This document shows, in pieces, positions 33,868 to 44,630 of a stretch of DNA of 64,000 bases. The first letter of the stretch is position 1. Every line of letters starts with the position of its first letter. Under the pieces are notes generated by a model, which did no database searches, was not told the origin of the DNA, and saw nothing but the letters and a program-made list of their open reading frames with translations. The position numbers were made by a program, and so were the translations under genes. Origin of the DNA: Rhizobiaceae bacterium (GTDB lineage: Bacteria; Pseudomonadota; Alphaproteobacteria; Rhizobiales; Rhizobiaceae); contig JANQMU010000016.1 of the NCBI GenBank assembly GCA_028279875.1, positions 62,001 to 126,000 of the forward strand. Reading direction: 5' to 3'.

Positions 33868-36705
33868 ATGGCGTCAAAACACCTGCATTTCAACCGGATA
33901 CTCGACAGCGAGGCCCTGCGGCAGAGCCTTGATGCCATCGTGGGCGAACAGGGCGATTGCGCGTCGCCTGCCGCCCGCAATGCGGTCTTTTCCCTGATGA
34001 AACAGACGATGAAGGACGGCCGCGAGCAAATCCGCAAAATGCTGCTGGACGACGGCAGCGGGCTGCTCTGTGTCCAGCGCCTGTCGGCGCTTCAGGATGC
34101 GATCGTCCGGGCGATCCATGGATTTGCGGTCAGTCACGTCTATCCGGTCGAAAACCCGTCGACCTCCGAACATATCGCCGTGGTCGCCGTCGGAGGCTAT
34201 GGGCGCGGCGCGCTGGCGCCCGGCTCAGACGTCGACCTGCTGTTCATCCTGCCCTACAAGCAGACGCCGTGGACCGAGCAGGTGGTGGAATACATGCTTT
34301 ACATGCTGTGGGACATGGGGCTCAAGGTCGGCCACGCGACCCGCAACATCGATGAGTGCATTCGCCTGTCGCGCAGCGATACGACGATCTGCACCGCCAT
34401 ATTGGATGCCCGGCTGATCTGCGGCGCCGAGCCGCTGTTCAACGAAATGGAAAAGCGGTTCGAGGCGGAGGTGGTCCGCAATTCGGCCAGGGAATTCATC
34501 GCCGCCAAGCTTGCCGAGCGCGACGTGCGCCATCGCAAGGCCGGCGACACACGCTATCTCGTCGAACCCAATGTCAAGGAAGGCAAGGGCGGCCTGCGCG
34601 ACCTGCAGACCCTGTTCTGGATCGCCAAATATTATTACCGGGTCAATTCATCGGGCGAACTGGTGAAACGCGGAGTTCTGTCGCGGCGCGAGGCGCAGAT
34701 GTTCCGCAAGTCTGAGGACTTCCTGTGGGCGGTGCGCTGTCACATGCACTTCCTGACCGGCAAGGCCGAGGAACGCCTGTCCTTCGACATCCAGGGCGAG
34801 ATTGCCGCCGATCTCGGATATCACGACCATCCGGGCCTCTCGGCGGTCGAGCGCTTCATGAAACACTATTTCCTCGTCGCTAAGGATGTCGGCGATCTGA
34901 CCCGCATCCTGTGCGCCGCGCTGGAGGATGAACAGGCCAAGGTCGCGCCGGGCTTTTCCCGGGTGTTTCGCCGGTTTGCCAATCGCCGCCGCAAAATCCC
35001 CGGTACGCTGGATTTTCTGCAGGACCAGGGCCGCATCACGATCGCCGATGACGAGGTGTTCAAGCGCGATCCCGTCAACCTCGTTCGCCTGTTTCATCTG
35101 GCCGATATCCACGGACTGGCGTTCCATCCGGACGCGCTGCGGCTCGCCAGCCGCTCGCTTGGCCTGATCAATGCGGCGATCCGCGAGGATGAGGAGGCGA
35201 ACCGGTTGTTCCTCTCGGTCCTGACCTCCAAGAAGCGCCCCGGTTTCATCCTGCGCCGGATGAACGAAGCCGGCGTTCTCGGCCGGTTCATTCCCGAGTT
35301 CGGCAAGATCGTGTCGATGATGCAGTTCAACATGTATCACCACTATACGGTCGACGAACATCTGCTGCGCGCCGTCGAGATCATGTCGCGGATCGAGCAG
35401 GGCATGGAGGATGAAGCGCATCCGCTGACGGCCAGCATTTTGCCGGAGATCGATCAGCGCGAAGTGCTGTATGTGGCGATACTGCTGCATGACATCGCCA
35501 AGGGACGGCCGCAGGATCACTCCGTCGCCGGGGCCGCGGTCGCCCTCAAATTGTCCCGGCGCTTCGGCTTCAGCGAAGACCGGGCGCAACTCGTGTCCTG
35601 GCTGGTGCGCGAGCACCTGACCATGTCGATGATCGCCCAGTCGCGCGACCTGCATGACCGCAAGACCATCGAGGATTTTGCCGAAACCGTCCAGTCGCTC
35701 GACCGGCTGCGCCTGCTGCTGGTGCTGACCATCTGCGACATCCGGGCGGTCGGTCCCGGCGTGTGGAACGGCTGGAAGGGCCAGTTGCTGCGCACGCTCT
35801 ACGGCGAAACCGAATTGATGCTGTCGGGCGGGTTCTCTGCGGCCACCAACAAGGTGCGGGCGCGCGAAGCAAAGCAGCAATTGGCACAGGCGCTGGCGGA
35901 CTGGCCGGAAAAGGATCGCAAATCCTATCTCAAACTGCATTACCAGCCTTATCTTCTGACGGTCCGGCTGGAGGACCAGATCCGCCATGCCGAATTTATC
36001 CGCGAGGCGAAGGAGACCGGAAAACCGCTGGCCACGGCCGTGCGGACCCACTCCTTTCATGCCATTACCGAAATCACAGTCCTGGCGCCCGATCACCCGC
36101 GACTGCTGACCGTGGTCGCCGGCGCCTGCGCTGCCGCCGGCGCCAACATCGCCGATGCGCAGGTGTTCACCACGACCGACGGACGCGCCCTCGACACCAT
36201 CATGATCAACCGGGAATTCGATGATGATGATGATGAATTGCGCCGCGCCGGACGGATCGGCGCGATGATCGAGGATGTGCTGGCCGGCCGTAAACATCTG
36301 CCGGAGGTGATCGCCCACCGGACGAAACACCGCCGCAAGGTGAGGCCGTTCAGCGTCAAGCCACGGGTCAGCATCAACAACAGCCTGTCCAACCGGTTTA
36401 CGGTGATCGAATTGGAGGGCCTCGACCGCACCGGCCTGCTGTCCGATATCACGGCCGTCCTGTCCGACCTCTCGCTCGACATCGCTTCGGCCCACATCAC
36501 GACGTTCGGTGAGAAGGTCATCGACACCTTCTATGTGACCGACCTGTTCGGCCACAAGATCACCAATGAAAACCGCCACGGCAACATCATCGAGCGGTTG
36601 AAGGCGGTGATGGCAGACGTCCGTGACGACGTCCGCCACAACATGCCGTCGGGCATCATCGCACCGTCCCGGCCGGCGGCGCGCAAGCGGATCGGGCAGA
36701 AATGA
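33868..36705 (+). CDS. glnD: Bifunctional [protein-PII] uridylyltransferase/uridylyl-removing enzyme
   Basis: GlnD senses glutamine and adds or removes UMP on PII proteins, setting nitrogen metabolism. The 945-residue product has the nucleotidyltransferase motif [18 protein letters not shown] near residues 110-127, a helical central domain, the HD phosphohydrolase site in [14 protein letters not shown] near 540, and two C-terminal ACT domains ([15 protein letters not shown] near 730 and [18 protein letters not shown] near 845) that bind glutamine. The stop overlaps the murJ start by ATGA, so the two are translated together. Confidence 0.97.
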   Translation: MASKHLHFNRILDSEALRQSLDAIVGEQGDCASPAARNAVFSLMKQTMKDGREQIRKMLLDDGSGLLCVQRLSALQDAIVRAIHGFAVSHVYPVENPSTSEHIAVVAVGGYGRGALAPGSDVDLLFILPYKQTPWTEQVVEYMLYMLWDMGLKVGHATRNIDECIRLSRSDTTICTAILDARLICGAEPLFNEMEKRFEAEVVRNSAREFIAAKLAERDVRHRKAGDTRYLVEPNVKEGKGGLRDLQTLFWIAKYYYRVNSSGELVKRGVLSRREAQMFRKSEDFLWAVRCHMHFLTGKAEERLSFDIQGEIAADLGYHDHPGLSAVERFMKHYFLVAKDVGDLTRILCAALEDEQAKVAPGFSRVFRRFANRRRKIPGTLDFLQDQGRITIADDEVFKRDPVNLVRLFHLADIHGLAFHPDALRLASRSLGLINAAIREDEEANRLFLSVLTSKKRPGFILRRMNEAGVLGRFIPEFGKIVSMMQFNMYHHYTVDEHLLRAVEIMSRIEQGMEDEAHPLTASILPEIDQREVLYVAILLHDIAKGRPQDHSVAGAAVALKLSRRFGFSEDRAQLVSWLVREHLTMSMIAQSRDLHDRKTIEDFAETVQSLDRLRLLLVLTICDIRAVGPGVWNGWKGQLLRTLYGETELMLSGGFSAATNKVRAREAKQQLAQALADWPEKDRKSYLKLHYQPYLLTVRLEDQIRHAEFIREAKETGKPLATAVRTHSFHAITEITVLAPDHPRLLTVVAGACAAAGANIADAQVFTTTDGRALDTIMINREFDDDDDELRRAGRIGAMIEDVLAGRKHLPEVIAHRTKHRRKVRPFSVKPRVSINNSLSNRFTVIELEGLDRTGLLSDITAVLSDLSLDIASAHITTFGEKVIDTFYVTDLFGHKITNENRHGNIIERLKAVMADVRDDVRHNMPSGIIAPSRPAARKRIGQK

Positions 36706-38264
36706 GCCTGTTCAAAAAATTCGCCAGTGTCGGGGTTGCGACCATGGCGAGCCGGGTTCTGGGTTTTGTCCGCGAAGCGATGATCGCATCGCTGCTCGGC
36801 GCCGGACCGGTGGCTGACGCCTTCTATGCGGCATTCCGCTTTCCCAATCTGTTCCGGCGCCTGTTTGCCGAGGGCGCGTTCAATTCGGCATTCATTCCGC
36901 TCTTTGCCAAGGAACTGGAGGGCGGCGGGCCGCAGGCCGCGCAGATCTTCGCCCGCCAGGTCCTGTCGGTGCTGCTGGTGATCCTGATCGCCCTTTCCGC
37001 AGTAGCGATGATTTTCATGGGGCCGCTGGTTGCCACCATCATCGCGCCGAAATTCATCGAGATACCCGACAAGTTCGACCTGACCGTGCAACTAGCGCGG
37101 ATCATGTTCCCCTATCTTGCGGCCATGTCGCTGGTCGCGATGCTCTCCGGGATTCTCAATTCCTACCGGCATTATTTTCTTGCCGCGCTCAGCCCGGTGC
37201 TGCTCAATGTCGTGCTCGTCATCGTCCTGGCTGTTGTTGCGGTCCAGGGCGCCGATGCGGAGCAGATCGGCGTCGCCATGGCCATCGGTGTCACCATCTC
37301 CGGCGCACTGCAGCTCGGGCTGCTGATCTACGGCGTGCACCGGACCGGATTCCGGATCCGCATCGGCATGCCGAGGATTTCGCCGCCCGTGCGCCGCCTG
37401 CTCTGGCTCGCCCTGCCGGCCGCCATCACCGGTGGCATCACCCAGCTCAACCTGCTGGTCGGCCAGATCATCGTGTCGGGCGACAATGGCGCCATCGCCA
37501 TCATCAATTACGCCGACCGCATCAACCAGTTGCCGCTCGGCGTGATCGGCATTGCCATCGGTGTGGTCCTGCTGCCCGAACTGGCACGGGCGCTCAAGGC
37601 GGATGACCGGTCCTCCGTTGTCGATCTGCAGAACCGCAGCCTTGAATTCGGGCTCGGCCTGACCGTCCCGGCGGCCATCGCGCTGCTGGTCATTCCCGCC
37701 CCGATCGTCGCCCTGCTGTTCGAGCGCGGTGCGTTCGTCCGGGAAACGACCGACATCACGGCTGCGGTGCTCGGCGGGTTCGCGGTCGGTCTGCCGGCCT
37801 TCGTGCTCATCAAGATCCTGACGCCGTCATTCTATGCCCGCGAGGACATGCGTTCGCCCATGTGGTTCGCCGCCGCCAATGCGGCCGTCAACATTGCCGG
37901 CAGCCTCATCCTGTTCCCGCTGATCGGCGTCATCGGCGTTGCCATCGCCACGTCGCTGGCCGGCTGGATCAATGCGCTGATGCTGGCCGTCGCCCTCTAC
38001 CGTCTCGATCAGTTTCGTCCGTCGGCCGAAACCGCCCGGCGGGTCGGCCTCGTCATTGCCGGCAGCCTGTTGATGGGAGCGCTTCTCTATGTTGCGATGG
38101 TTGTTTTCGGCGCACAACTTCTCGACGGGTCGTTCGTGATGCGCCTTGTCCTGATGATGGCGATCATCATTGTTGCCGCCGGCTTCTATTTTGCTTTCGC
38201 GATCGTCACCGGCGCGATAGACCGGCGGCAATTGATGGCGGCCTTGCGCCGGAAGGAAAAGTGA
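36702..38264 (+). CDS. murJ: Lipid II flippase MurJ
   Basis: MurJ moves lipid II across the inner membrane for peptidoglycan assembly. The 520-residue protein starts [30 protein letters not shown], the typical MviN start, followed by [24 protein letters not shown], and has about fourteen hydrophobic helices. The short C-terminal tail is basic. It is translationally coupled to glnD, a conserved rhizobial pair. Confidence 0.96.
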   Translation: MSLFKKFASVGVATMASRVLGFVREAMIASLLGAGPVADAFYAAFRFPNLFRRLFAEGAFNSAFIPLFAKELEGGGPQAAQIFARQVLSVLLVILIALSAVAMIFMGPLVATIIAPKFIEIPDKFDLTVQLARIMFPYLAAMSLVAMLSGILNSYRHYFLAALSPVLLNVVLVIVLAVVAVQGADAEQIGVAMAIGVTISGALQLGLLIYGVHRTGFRIRIGMPRISPPVRRLLWLALPAAITGGITQLNLLVGQIIVSGDNGAIAIINYADRINQLPLGVIGIAIGVVLLPELARALKADDRSSVVDLQNRSLEFGLGLTVPAAIALLVIPAPIVALLFERGAFVRETTDITAAVLGGFAVGLPAFVLIKILTPSFYAREDMRSPMWFAAANAAVNIAGSLILFPLIGVIGVAIATSLAGWINALMLAVALYRLDQFRPSAETARRVGLVIAGSLLMGALLYVAMVVFGAQLLDGSFVMRLVLMMAIIIVAAGFYFAFAIVTGAIDRRQLMAALRRKEK

Positions 38265-38265
38265 A

Positions 38266-38670
38266 ATGGATCAGGTCCGACGCCATATTCCACACGTGAC
38301 CCTGCTCGTTCCCGACTACGATGACGGCCTAGCCTTCTATGTCGGCACGCTCGGCTTCGAGGTGATCGAGGACACTGACCTCGGAGAGGGCAAACGATGG
38401 CTGGTCGTCAGGCCGACGGCCGCAAAAGAGGGCGCCGCGCTGCTGCTCGCCGAGCCGGCCAATGAACGCCAGCGGGCGCGGATCGGCGATCAGACGGGCG
38501 GTCGGGTCGGGTTTTTCCTGTTCACCGATGACTTCGCCGGTGATTATGCGCGGTTCCGCGATGCCGGCGTGGTGTTTCTGGAAGAGCCGCGTCACGAGAC
38601 CTACGGGTCGGTCGCCGTGTTCACCGATCCGTTCGGCAACAGATGGGATCTGCTGCAGCCGGCGGGCTGA
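38266..38670 (+). CDS. VOC-superfamily (glyoxalase/bleomycin-resistance-like) protein
   Basis: The 134-residue product has two beta-alpha-beta-beta-beta modules typical of vicinal-oxygen-chelate proteins: HVTLLVPDYDDGLAFYVGTLGFEVIED and RVGFFLFTDDFAGDYARFRDAGV, ending FTDPFGNRWDLLQP. Possible metal ligands are His10 and the late Glu/Asp cluster. Substrate cannot be told. It starts one base after the murJ stop, so it is probably in the same transcript. Confidence 0.85.
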   Translation: MDQVRRHIPHVTLLVPDYDDGLAFYVGTLGFEVIEDTDLGEGKRWLVVRPTAAKEGAALLLAEPANERQRARIGDQTGGRVGFFLFTDDFAGDYARFRDAGVVFLEEPRHETYGSVAVFTDPFGNRWDLLQPAG

Positions 38671-38756
38671 TCGGGCGCCGGCCATTCGAATTTCCTTGAT
38701 CACCGCCGCCGCCACGTGCATAGAGCGTGTCGTTTCCAAGCCTTTCAGGAATATCC

Positions 38757-39821
38757 ATGTCCGAATTCAGTCCGCTCGTGTTTTCCGGTGTGCAGCCCAC
38801 CGGCAATCTGCATTTGGGAAACTATCTCGGGGCGATCCGCAAATTCGTCGCGCTGCAGGCAAGCCGCAATTGCATCTATTGCGTGGTCGACCTGCACGCC
38901 ATGACCGCGCAGCTTGTGCATGAGGATCTGGAGGACCAGACCCGCGCCATCACTGCCGCCTTTCTGGCCGCCGGGATCGATCCCAAGGCGCATATCGTGT
39001 TCAACCAGAGCCGCGTGCCGCAGCATGCCGAGCTTGCCTGGATCTTCAATTGCGTTGCCCGGATCGGCTGGATGAACCGCATGACGCAGTTCAAGGACAA
39101 GGCCGGCAAGGACCGGGAGAACGCTTCGCTTGGCCTGCTGGCCTATCCGTCCCTGATGGCCGCCGACATTCTCGTCTACCGCGCCACCCATGTTCCGGTC
39201 GGCGACGACCAGAAGCAGCATCTGGAACTGACCCGCGACATCGCCCAGAAATTCAACAGCGATTTTTCGGCGCGCATCGCCAAACTCAGCCTCGGCGTCG
39301 AGATGATGGTCGGCGAGGAACGGGTCAACGGCTATTTCCCGCTGACCGAGCCGCTGATCGAGGGCCCGGCGCCGCGGGTGATGAGCCTGCGCGACGGCAC
39401 CAAGAAAATGTCGAAATCCGACGTCTCCGATCTGTCGCGCATCAATCTGACCGATGATGCCGACACAATCTCCAAAAAGATCCGCAAGGCGAAAACCGAT
39501 CCCGAACCGCTTCCGGGCGATGTGGAAGGCCTCGCCGGACGTCCCGAGGCGGACAACCTCGTCGGCATCTATGCGGCGCTGTCGGATCGCAGCAAAGAAG
39601 AGGTGATCGCCGAATTCGGCGGGCGCCAGTTCTCCGCCTTTAAGCCGGCGCTGAGCGAACTTGCCGTCTCGGTGCTTTCGCCGATCAGCGTGCAGATGCG
39701 CCGCCTGCTCGATGATCCGGCCTATATCGACGGCGTGCTTGCCGATGGCGGCGAGCGTGCCGGCGCGATCGCCGAGAAAACCATGAAGGATGTCCGGGCG
39801 ATCATCGGGCTTCTGGCGTGA
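38757..39821 (+). CDS. trpS: Tryptophanyl-tRNA synthetase
   Basis: TrpS charges tRNA-Trp. The 354-residue product has the class I signature [15 protein letters not shown] (HIGH-like) at the N-terminus, [18 protein letters not shown] in the tryptophan-binding region and [16 protein letters not shown] (KMSKS loop). The ATG at 38757 is preferred; an in-frame ATG ten codons upstream gives an unrelated start. It lies in the glnD-murJ-trpS order typical of rhizobia. Confidence 0.96.
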   Translation: MSEFSPLVFSGVQPTGNLHLGNYLGAIRKFVALQASRNCIYCVVDLHAMTAQLVHEDLEDQTRAITAAFLAAGIDPKAHIVFNQSRVPQHAELAWIFNCVARIGWMNRMTQFKDKAGKDRENASLGLLAYPSLMAADILVYRATHVPVGDDQKQHLELTRDIAQKFNSDFSARIAKLSLGVEMMVGEERVNGYFPLTEPLIEGPAPRVMSLRDGTKKMSKSDVSDLSRINLTDDADTISKKIRKAKTDPEPLPGDVEGLAGRPEADNLVGIYAALSDRSKEEVIAEFGGRQFSAFKPALSELAVSVLSPISVQMRRLLDDPAYIDGVLADGGERAGAIAEKTMKDVRAIIGLLA

Positions 39822-39900
39822 TCTGAAACCGGTTGCCGGCGGCTGGGGGCAGCGAAAACAAACGCTTGCCCGGCACCGGAACGAATGGCACACTCCGCCC

Positions 39901-40392
39901 ATGGTATCGAAACGACTGTCCAGAGAAGAAGGCCATCGGCGCAAATTTCTCGTGATTATCGACGAGACGCCGGAATGCGAACGGGCGGTTCACTACGCTG
40001 CGAACCGCGCCCGCACGACCAATGGCGTCCTGCTGATGATGTTCGTCATCGAGCCGGGGGATTTCCAGCATTGGCTCGGAGTCGAGGAGATCATGAAGGC
40101 CGAGGCCCGGGAACAGGCCGACGCCACGATCGCCAAATTCGCCGCCGATGTGCGTGAACGGGTCGGTATCGAGCCGGAAACGACCATTCGCATGGGCAAC
40201 ACCGTCGAGGAGATCTTCTCGCTGATCGAGGAAGATCAGGACATCGCCATCCTGGTGCTGGCCGCCGGCTCGGCAAAGGAGGGCCCGGGCCCGCTCGTCT
40301 CCTCGATTGCCGGGCGGGGCGCCGCCTTCCCGATTCCGGTAACGGTCATTCCGGTTTCGCTGAGCGACGAAGATATCGACGCGCTCTGCTGA
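39901..40392 (+). CDS. Universal stress protein (UspA family)
   Basis: The 163-residue protein has a single Usp fold: RRKFLVIIDETPECERAVHYA at the start, LLMMFVIEPGDFQHW, and ILVLAAGSAKEGPGPLVSSIAG, a degenerate form of the ATP-binding G-2X-G-9X-G(S/T) motif, then FPIPVTVIP. The start at 39901 was chosen because the upstream in-frame residues overlap trpS and do not resemble the family. Such proteins act in stress survival; the partner is unknown. Confidence 0.88.
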   Translation: MVSKRLSREEGHRRKFLVIIDETPECERAVHYAANRARTTNGVLLMMFVIEPGDFQHWLGVEEIMKAEAREQADATIAKFAADVRERVGIEPETTIRMGNTVEEIFSLIEEDQDIAILVLAAGSAKEGPGPLVSSIAGRGAAFPIPVTVIPVSLSDEDIDALC

Positions 40393-40546
40393 GGTCTGGA
40401 CGATGCTTGAAGTTGCGGCACCGGAGCCTTATTTTCAAAGCCACGACGTGATCCCGAAGGCAGAACGCATTTTGGCCGGAAGGTGGCTGTAACCGGGTGG
40501 TGAATCGGCTCTGTGGCCATGGCGGTCGCGGTCAGGAGAAAGATCG

Positions 40547-41113
40547 ATGTTCATACAAACCGAAGCGACGCCCAATCCGGCGACACTGAAATTTCTGCCG
40601 GGCAGGGTTGTCCTGGAGGAAGGCACCGCCGATTTCCGGGATCCGGACGCAGCCGCGGACATCTCGCCGCTGGCGGCAAAACTGTTCGCCGTTCCCGGTG
40701 TGACGGGTGTTTTCTACGGTTATGATTTTATTACCGTCACCAAGGACGGCGCCGAGTGGCAGCATCTGAAACCGGCTATTTTGGGCGCCATCATGGAGCA
40801 TTTCATGTCCGGTGTCCCGGTGATGAGCCAGGCGGCGGGCGGGGCGGCCGTCGGCGATGAAGCCGAGTTTTTCGACGAGGCGGACGAATCCATCGTCGCG
40901 ACCATCAAGGAATTGCTGGAAACCCGGGTTCGCCCGGCGGTGGCGCAGGATGGCGGCGATATCACGTTCCGGGGCTATCGCGACGGCCGCGTGTTCCTGC
41001 ACATGAAGGGCGCCTGCGCCGGCTGCCCGTCCTCGACCGCGACGCTCAAACACGGCATTCAGAACCTGCTGCGGCATTTCATCCCCGAAGTGCAGGAAGT
41101 CGAAGCGGTCTGA
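40547..41113 (+). CDS. nfuA: NfuA-type iron-sulfur cluster carrier
   Basis: The 188-residue product has an N-terminal Nfu domain (MFIQTEATPNPATLKFLPG to MEHFMSGVPVM) and a C-terminal NifU-like domain with the cluster-binding CxxC in GACAGCPSSTATLKHGI. Proteins of this type carry iron-sulfur clusters to apoenzymes. AGGAGA lies 7 bases before the ATG. MiaB, an iron-sulfur enzyme, is encoded about 3.5 kb downstream and may be one client; that is inference. Confidence 0.94.
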   Translation: MFIQTEATPNPATLKFLPGRVVLEEGTADFRDPDAAADISPLAAKLFAVPGVTGVFYGYDFITVTKDGAEWQHLKPAILGAIMEHFMSGVPVMSQAAGGAAVGDEAEFFDEADESIVATIKELLETRVRPAVAQDGGDITFRGYRDGRVFLHMKGACAGCPSSTATLKHGIQNLLRHFIPEVQEVEAV

Positions 41114-41152
41114 TCGCGCGACAATCGCAATCTTTGCGGCGGAGCGACAGCC

Positions 41153-41959
41153 ATGGCCATGAAACACGCTATGCTGGATATCGGCCGCGAACGGATTTTC
41201 GTTGCCGACACCGGCGGAGACATGCCGGCCCTGCTGTTCCTCCACGGCGCGATGATGGACCACACGGTCTGGTTCCAGCAGGTTGCGGCGTTCCGGCAAA
41301 CCCGCCGTTGTGTCTGTCCCGACCTGCGCGGTCATGGAAAATCCAGCGCGGCCTCCGCGGACATCAGTTTTGAGGACCATAGCGACGATCTGTCGGAGCT
41401 GATCGACCGCCTCCAACTCGAAGACGTGACGCTGATCGGATGGTCGATGGCCGGCTGTCTCTGCCAGGTCTTCGTCACCCGTTATCCGGGCAAGGCCGCG
41501 CGGCTGGTCCTCGTGGACACGATTCCGCAACGTCTCAGTGACGAACGCTTTCCCTATGGTCAGGATCCGGCGAGCGCGCCACAGGCCATAAAGGCCCTTG
41601 AGGAGGACTTCGAGGTGACCTGCGACCGGTTCGGGCAGCGCATTTCCCCGGAGAATGACGAGATTGCACGGTTTCTCGCCGACATCGCCCGGCGCACGCG
41701 TCAGGACGTCGCCATCAATGATTATGTCAGCACCGATGCCCGGTCCCAGATCGACCTGCTGCCGGCCATCACCCTGCCGACCACCATTATCAGCGGGCAG
41801 AGGGACCAGGTATGCAAACCGCAGGCCAGCACATTCATGGCCGAACGCATTCCCGGTTGCACCTCCGGCGTGATGACAATCGAGGATGCCGGCCACGCGC
41901 CGTTTCTTACCCGCCCTGAACGGTTCAACGATATTCTGCGCAACGCTGTGGAGACCTGA
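41153..41959 (+). CDS. Alpha/beta-hydrolase family protein
   Basis: The 268-residue product has the alpha/beta-hydrolase core: oxyanion strand LLFLHGAMMDHTVW, PDLRGHGKSSAA, the nucleophile elbow GWSMAG (Ser), the acid in TTIISGQRDQVCKPQ and the catalytic His in EDAGHAPFLTRPERF. It resembles 3-oxoadipate enol-lactonase-like hydrolases but the substrate is unknown. It sits between nfuA and tsaB and has its own ribosome site (GGAG). It looks like an extra gene in an otherwise conserved run. Confidence 0.88.
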   Translation: MAMKHAMLDIGRERIFVADTGGDMPALLFLHGAMMDHTVWFQQVAAFRQTRRCVCPDLRGHGKSSAASADISFEDHSDDLSELIDRLQLEDVTLIGWSMAGCLCQVFVTRYPGKAARLVLVDTIPQRLSDERFPYGQDPASAPQAIKALEEDFEVTCDRFGQRISPENDEIARFLADIARRTRQDVAINDYVSTDARSQIDLLPAITLPTTIISGQRDQVCKPQASTFMAERIPGCTSGVMTIEDAGHAPFLTRPERFNDILRNAVET

Positions 41960-42011
41960 CCGCCAGGTCGTCCGGATTGGCGCGCGCCTCAGCATGTTAT
42001 AATCAAAGCCG

Positions 42012-42689
42012 ATGATCGTTCTTGCCGTCGATACCGCCGCCCATCTCTGCGCCGCCTGTCTTTATGACAGCGCCGATGGCACGGTGCTTGCAAAGCGGAC
42101 GGAGGACATCGGACGCGGTCACGCGGAACGCCTCTTCCCCGTCATCGACGAGGTGATGGGGTCGCGCGCCTATCAAGAGCTGGACCGCCTTGCAGTGTGC
42201 GTCGGGCCGGGGTCCTTTACCGGGGTTCGCGTCGGCGTTGCGGCAATGCGTGGGTTGTCGCTCGCCCTCGAACTCCCGCTGATCGGCATCAGCGTCTTCG
42301 ACTCAATGGCCCGAAGCGCGGGCGAATACCGGCCGCTTCTCGTGGTCATCGATGCGCGCCGCGACGAGGTCTATGCCCGGATGTTTCGTGCCGACGGCGC
42401 CGCCGATCCGCCGCGGGTTCTGTCACCGCAGGAAGCCTGTGATCTGGCATTACGTTCGGGAGCGGTGCTGACCGGCTCCGGTGTGCCGGTCTTGCGGCCT
42501 TTCCTGCCCGCCGCGCCGGACGGACCTTCGGTGCTCGGCGAGACCGCTACCGCCGACATTGCCAGCCTGGCGGCTATCGCGGCGGCGCGCGAGCCCGGTC
42601 CCGACCGGCCGGTTCCGCTTTACCTGCGCCCGCCCGATGCCAGGCCGCAGACCGGCTTTGCCCTGCCGCGGCGTGAGGCCGCATCATGA
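42012..42689 (+). CDS. tsaB: tRNA threonylcarbamoyladenosine synthesis protein TsaB
   Basis: TsaB is the inactive ASKHA-fold partner of TsaD in the complex that makes t6A37 in ANN-decoding tRNAs. The 225-residue product starts MIVLAVDTAAHLCAACLYD and has GRGHAERLFPVIDEVM, the VGPGSFTGVRVGVAAMRGL signature and VVIDARRDEVYARMF. The stop overlaps rimI by ATGA. The other t6A genes (tsaC, tsaD, tsaE) are outside the window. Confidence 0.95.
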   Translation: MIVLAVDTAAHLCAACLYDSADGTVLAKRTEDIGRGHAERLFPVIDEVMGSRAYQELDRLAVCVGPGSFTGVRVGVAAMRGLSLALELPLIGISVFDSMARSAGEYRPLLVVIDARRDEVYARMFRADGAADPPRVLSPQEACDLALRSGAVLTGSGVPVLRPFLPAAPDGPSVLGETATADIASLAAIAAAREPGPDRPVPLYLRPPDARPQTGFALPRREAAS

Positions 42690-43183
42690 GCGCGCCGTCT
42701 TTATTTCGCCGCACATCCGACTTCGAGATCGTGCCGCTGACCGTCGAAGACTGCGCCGACGCGTCCGCGCTCCATGCGCAGGGTTTCCGTCGCCCCTGGA
42801 GCGACGGGGAAATCAGCGCTCTGCTGCATCAGGAGCCGGTCTTCGGCTTCATCGCCCGCCGGCCGGGCAACGGCTGGAACAGCTCCGCGGGCGGGTTTGT
42901 CCTGGCACGGCTGGTCGAGGATGAAGCGGAGATTTTGACAATCGTCGTGCGTCCGCGCAACCGCCGCGCCGGTCTCGGCTGGCGGCTGATGGGTGCGGTC
43001 CTGCGGCAATTGCGCGCCGAGGGTGCCGCATCGCTGTTTCTGGAGGTCGACGAGGCCAATCGGGAGGCGGTGGCCCTCTATCGCAAATTGGGGTTTGATA
43101 CGGTCGCCGAACGGGCCGCCTATTACGATCACGACGGTGGAGCAAGGAGCACGGCGCTTGTCATGCGGCTCAATCTTGGCTAG
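42686..43183 (+). CDS. rimI: Ribosomal-protein-alanine N-acetyltransferase RimI
   Basis: RimI acetylates the N-terminal alanine of ribosomal protein S18. The 165-residue protein is a GNAT enzyme with the acetyl-CoA loop VVRPRNRRAGLGWRLMGAVL, ASLFLEVDEANREAVALYRKLGF and YYDHDGGARSTALVMRL. It is coupled to tsaB by ATGA overlap. The pairing tsaB-rimI is widespread. Confidence 0.92.
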   Translation: MSAPSLFRRTSDFEIVPLTVEDCADASALHAQGFRRPWSDGEISALLHQEPVFGFIARRPGNGWNSSAGGFVLARLVEDEAEILTIVVRPRNRRAGLGWRLMGAVLRQLRAEGAASLFLEVDEANREAVALYRKLGFDTVAERAAYYDHDGGARSTALVMRLNLG

Positions 43184-43226
43184 GGCGTCTCGTAACAATG
43201 GGATTCATCTGTTCTAGAGGTGGCCT

Positions 43227-43655
43227 GTGACGGACGATCTGAAATCACTGGAACAGCAATGTGTCGACCGCGGCATGCGCATGACGGAACAGCGGCGGGT
43301 GATTGCCAGGGTTCTGGAACAATCGGCCGATCATCCCGATGTCGAGGAACTCTACCGGCGGTCGGTGATGGTCGACCCGAATATCTCCATTTCCACCGTC
43401 TACCGCACCGTCAAGCTGTTCGAGGATACCGGCATTATCGAGCGCCATGACTTTCGCGACGGCCGGTCGCGCTACGAAACGGTTCCCGATGAGCATCATG
43501 ATCACCTGATCGACGTCAAATCCGGCCGCGTCATCGAATTCCAGTCCGAGGAGATCGAGGCGCTGCAGGAACGCATCGCCCGCGAACACGGATTTCGTCT
43601 CGTTGATCATCGCCTGGAGCTCTATGGAATCCCGATCAAAACCAACGATGACTGA
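43227..43655 (+). CDS. mur: Fur-family regulator, Mur type (manganese-responsive)
   Basis: The 142-residue protein has the Fur winged helix (RMTEQRRVIARVLEQSADHP, ISISTVYRTVKLFEDTGII) and the metal-site segment HHDHLIDVKSGRVIEF. It lacks a CxxC zinc site. In rhizobia the protein of this position and sequence type is Mur, which represses manganese uptake (sitABCD) with Mn(II). The GTG start has TAGAGGTGG upstream. Whether this copy senses manganese or iron is inferred from the family. Confidence 0.88.
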   Translation: MTDDLKSLEQQCVDRGMRMTEQRRVIARVLEQSADHPDVEELYRRSVMVDPNISISTVYRTVKLFEDTGIIERHDFRDGRSRYETVPDEHHDHLIDVKSGRVIEFQSEEIEALQERIAREHGFRLVDHRLELYGIPIKTNDD

Positions 43656-43697
43656 CCCGCACGGTCATTCTCGCCAAGAGCTCGGGATCGGTTACCC

Positions 43698-44492
43698 ATG
43701 ATCGCCTGGATACGCATCAGTCTGGCCCTGGTCGTCGTCGTCCTGCTGACCGCCGTGCTGCTTCCGGTCCAGCTCATTTCCAATCGTTTCGGCTGGCGGC
43801 TGTCCTGGTATCTGCCGCGCTGGTGGCACCGGGTCACGCACCGGCTGCTGGGCGTGCGCATCATTGTCCACGGGACGATCGAGACACACCGACCGCTTCT
43901 CATTGTCGCCAATCACAGCAGCTGGAAGGATATCATCGTGCTCGCGGCGGTCGCCGATGTGGTGTTCATTGCCAAATCGGAGGTGAAAAGCTGGCCGGTC
44001 TTTGGCTGGCTCGCCCGCTGGCAGCGCTCGGTGTTCATCGAACGCGAGCGCCGCCGGGAAACCGGCGCGCAGGTCAACGAGGTCGCAAAGCGGCTTGCCG
44101 ATGGTGAAATCGTCGTGCTTTTCGCAGAGGGCACCACGTCCGACGGCAACCGGGTCCTCGGTTTCAAGAGTTCGCTGTTCGGCGCGGCGGCGTCGGCGGT
44201 CGCGGCATCTCCGACGGGCGACGTCGCCATCCAGCCGGTGGCCATCGCCTATACCCACGCCCACGGGCTGCCGCTCGGACGCTATTTCCGCCCGCTGGCG
44301 GCCTGGCCGGGAGACACCACTTTGACCCCGCATCTCTTCGGCGTTCTCAAGGAAGGCGCCATCGATGTTCAGGTCTGCTTCGGCGAAACCATCATCTATG
44401 ACGGCAACAGCAACCGCAAAAAGGTCACCCGGCAGGTCGAGGATCAGGTGCGCCGGATGCTGAGCGAACAGCTCCATGGCGCGCGCGATTGA
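43698..44492 (+). CDS. olsA: Lysophospholipid/lyso-ornithine-lipid acyltransferase (PlsC family)
   Basis: The 264-residue product has an N-terminal membrane helix and the PlsC motifs: VANHSSWKDI (HX4D catalytic motif), SVFIERERRRETG and FAEGTTSDGNRVL. In rhizobia the gene in this position, between the Fur-family gene and miaB, encodes OlsA, which adds the second acyl chain to lyso-ornithine lipid; olsB lies at about 16 kb. The match to OlsA rather than general glycerol-phosphate acyltransferase rests on position and on recollection of rhizobial order. Confidence 0.85.
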   Translation: MIAWIRISLALVVVVLLTAVLLPVQLISNRFGWRLSWYLPRWWHRVTHRLLGVRIIVHGTIETHRPLLIVANHSSWKDIIVLAAVADVVFIAKSEVKSWPVFGWLARWQRSVFIERERRRETGAQVNEVAKRLADGEIVVLFAEGTTSDGNRVLGFKSSLFGAAASAVAASPTGDVAIQPVAIAYTHAHGLPLGRYFRPLAAWPGDTTLTPHLFGVLKEGAIDVQVCFGETIIYDGNSNRKKVTRQVEDQVRRMLSEQLHGARD

Positions 44493-44630
44493 GCGCTCGG
44501 GCAAGGCGCACTGCACCGAAATCGCTTGACTCGCGGCAAAACAGCCGCGATGGGAGGCTTTCGCCCGGATAGGGCATGCATTGCTTTGCGCGTCGAATCC
44601 GGCAATGGTACCGAAGTGGAAGACAACGTT

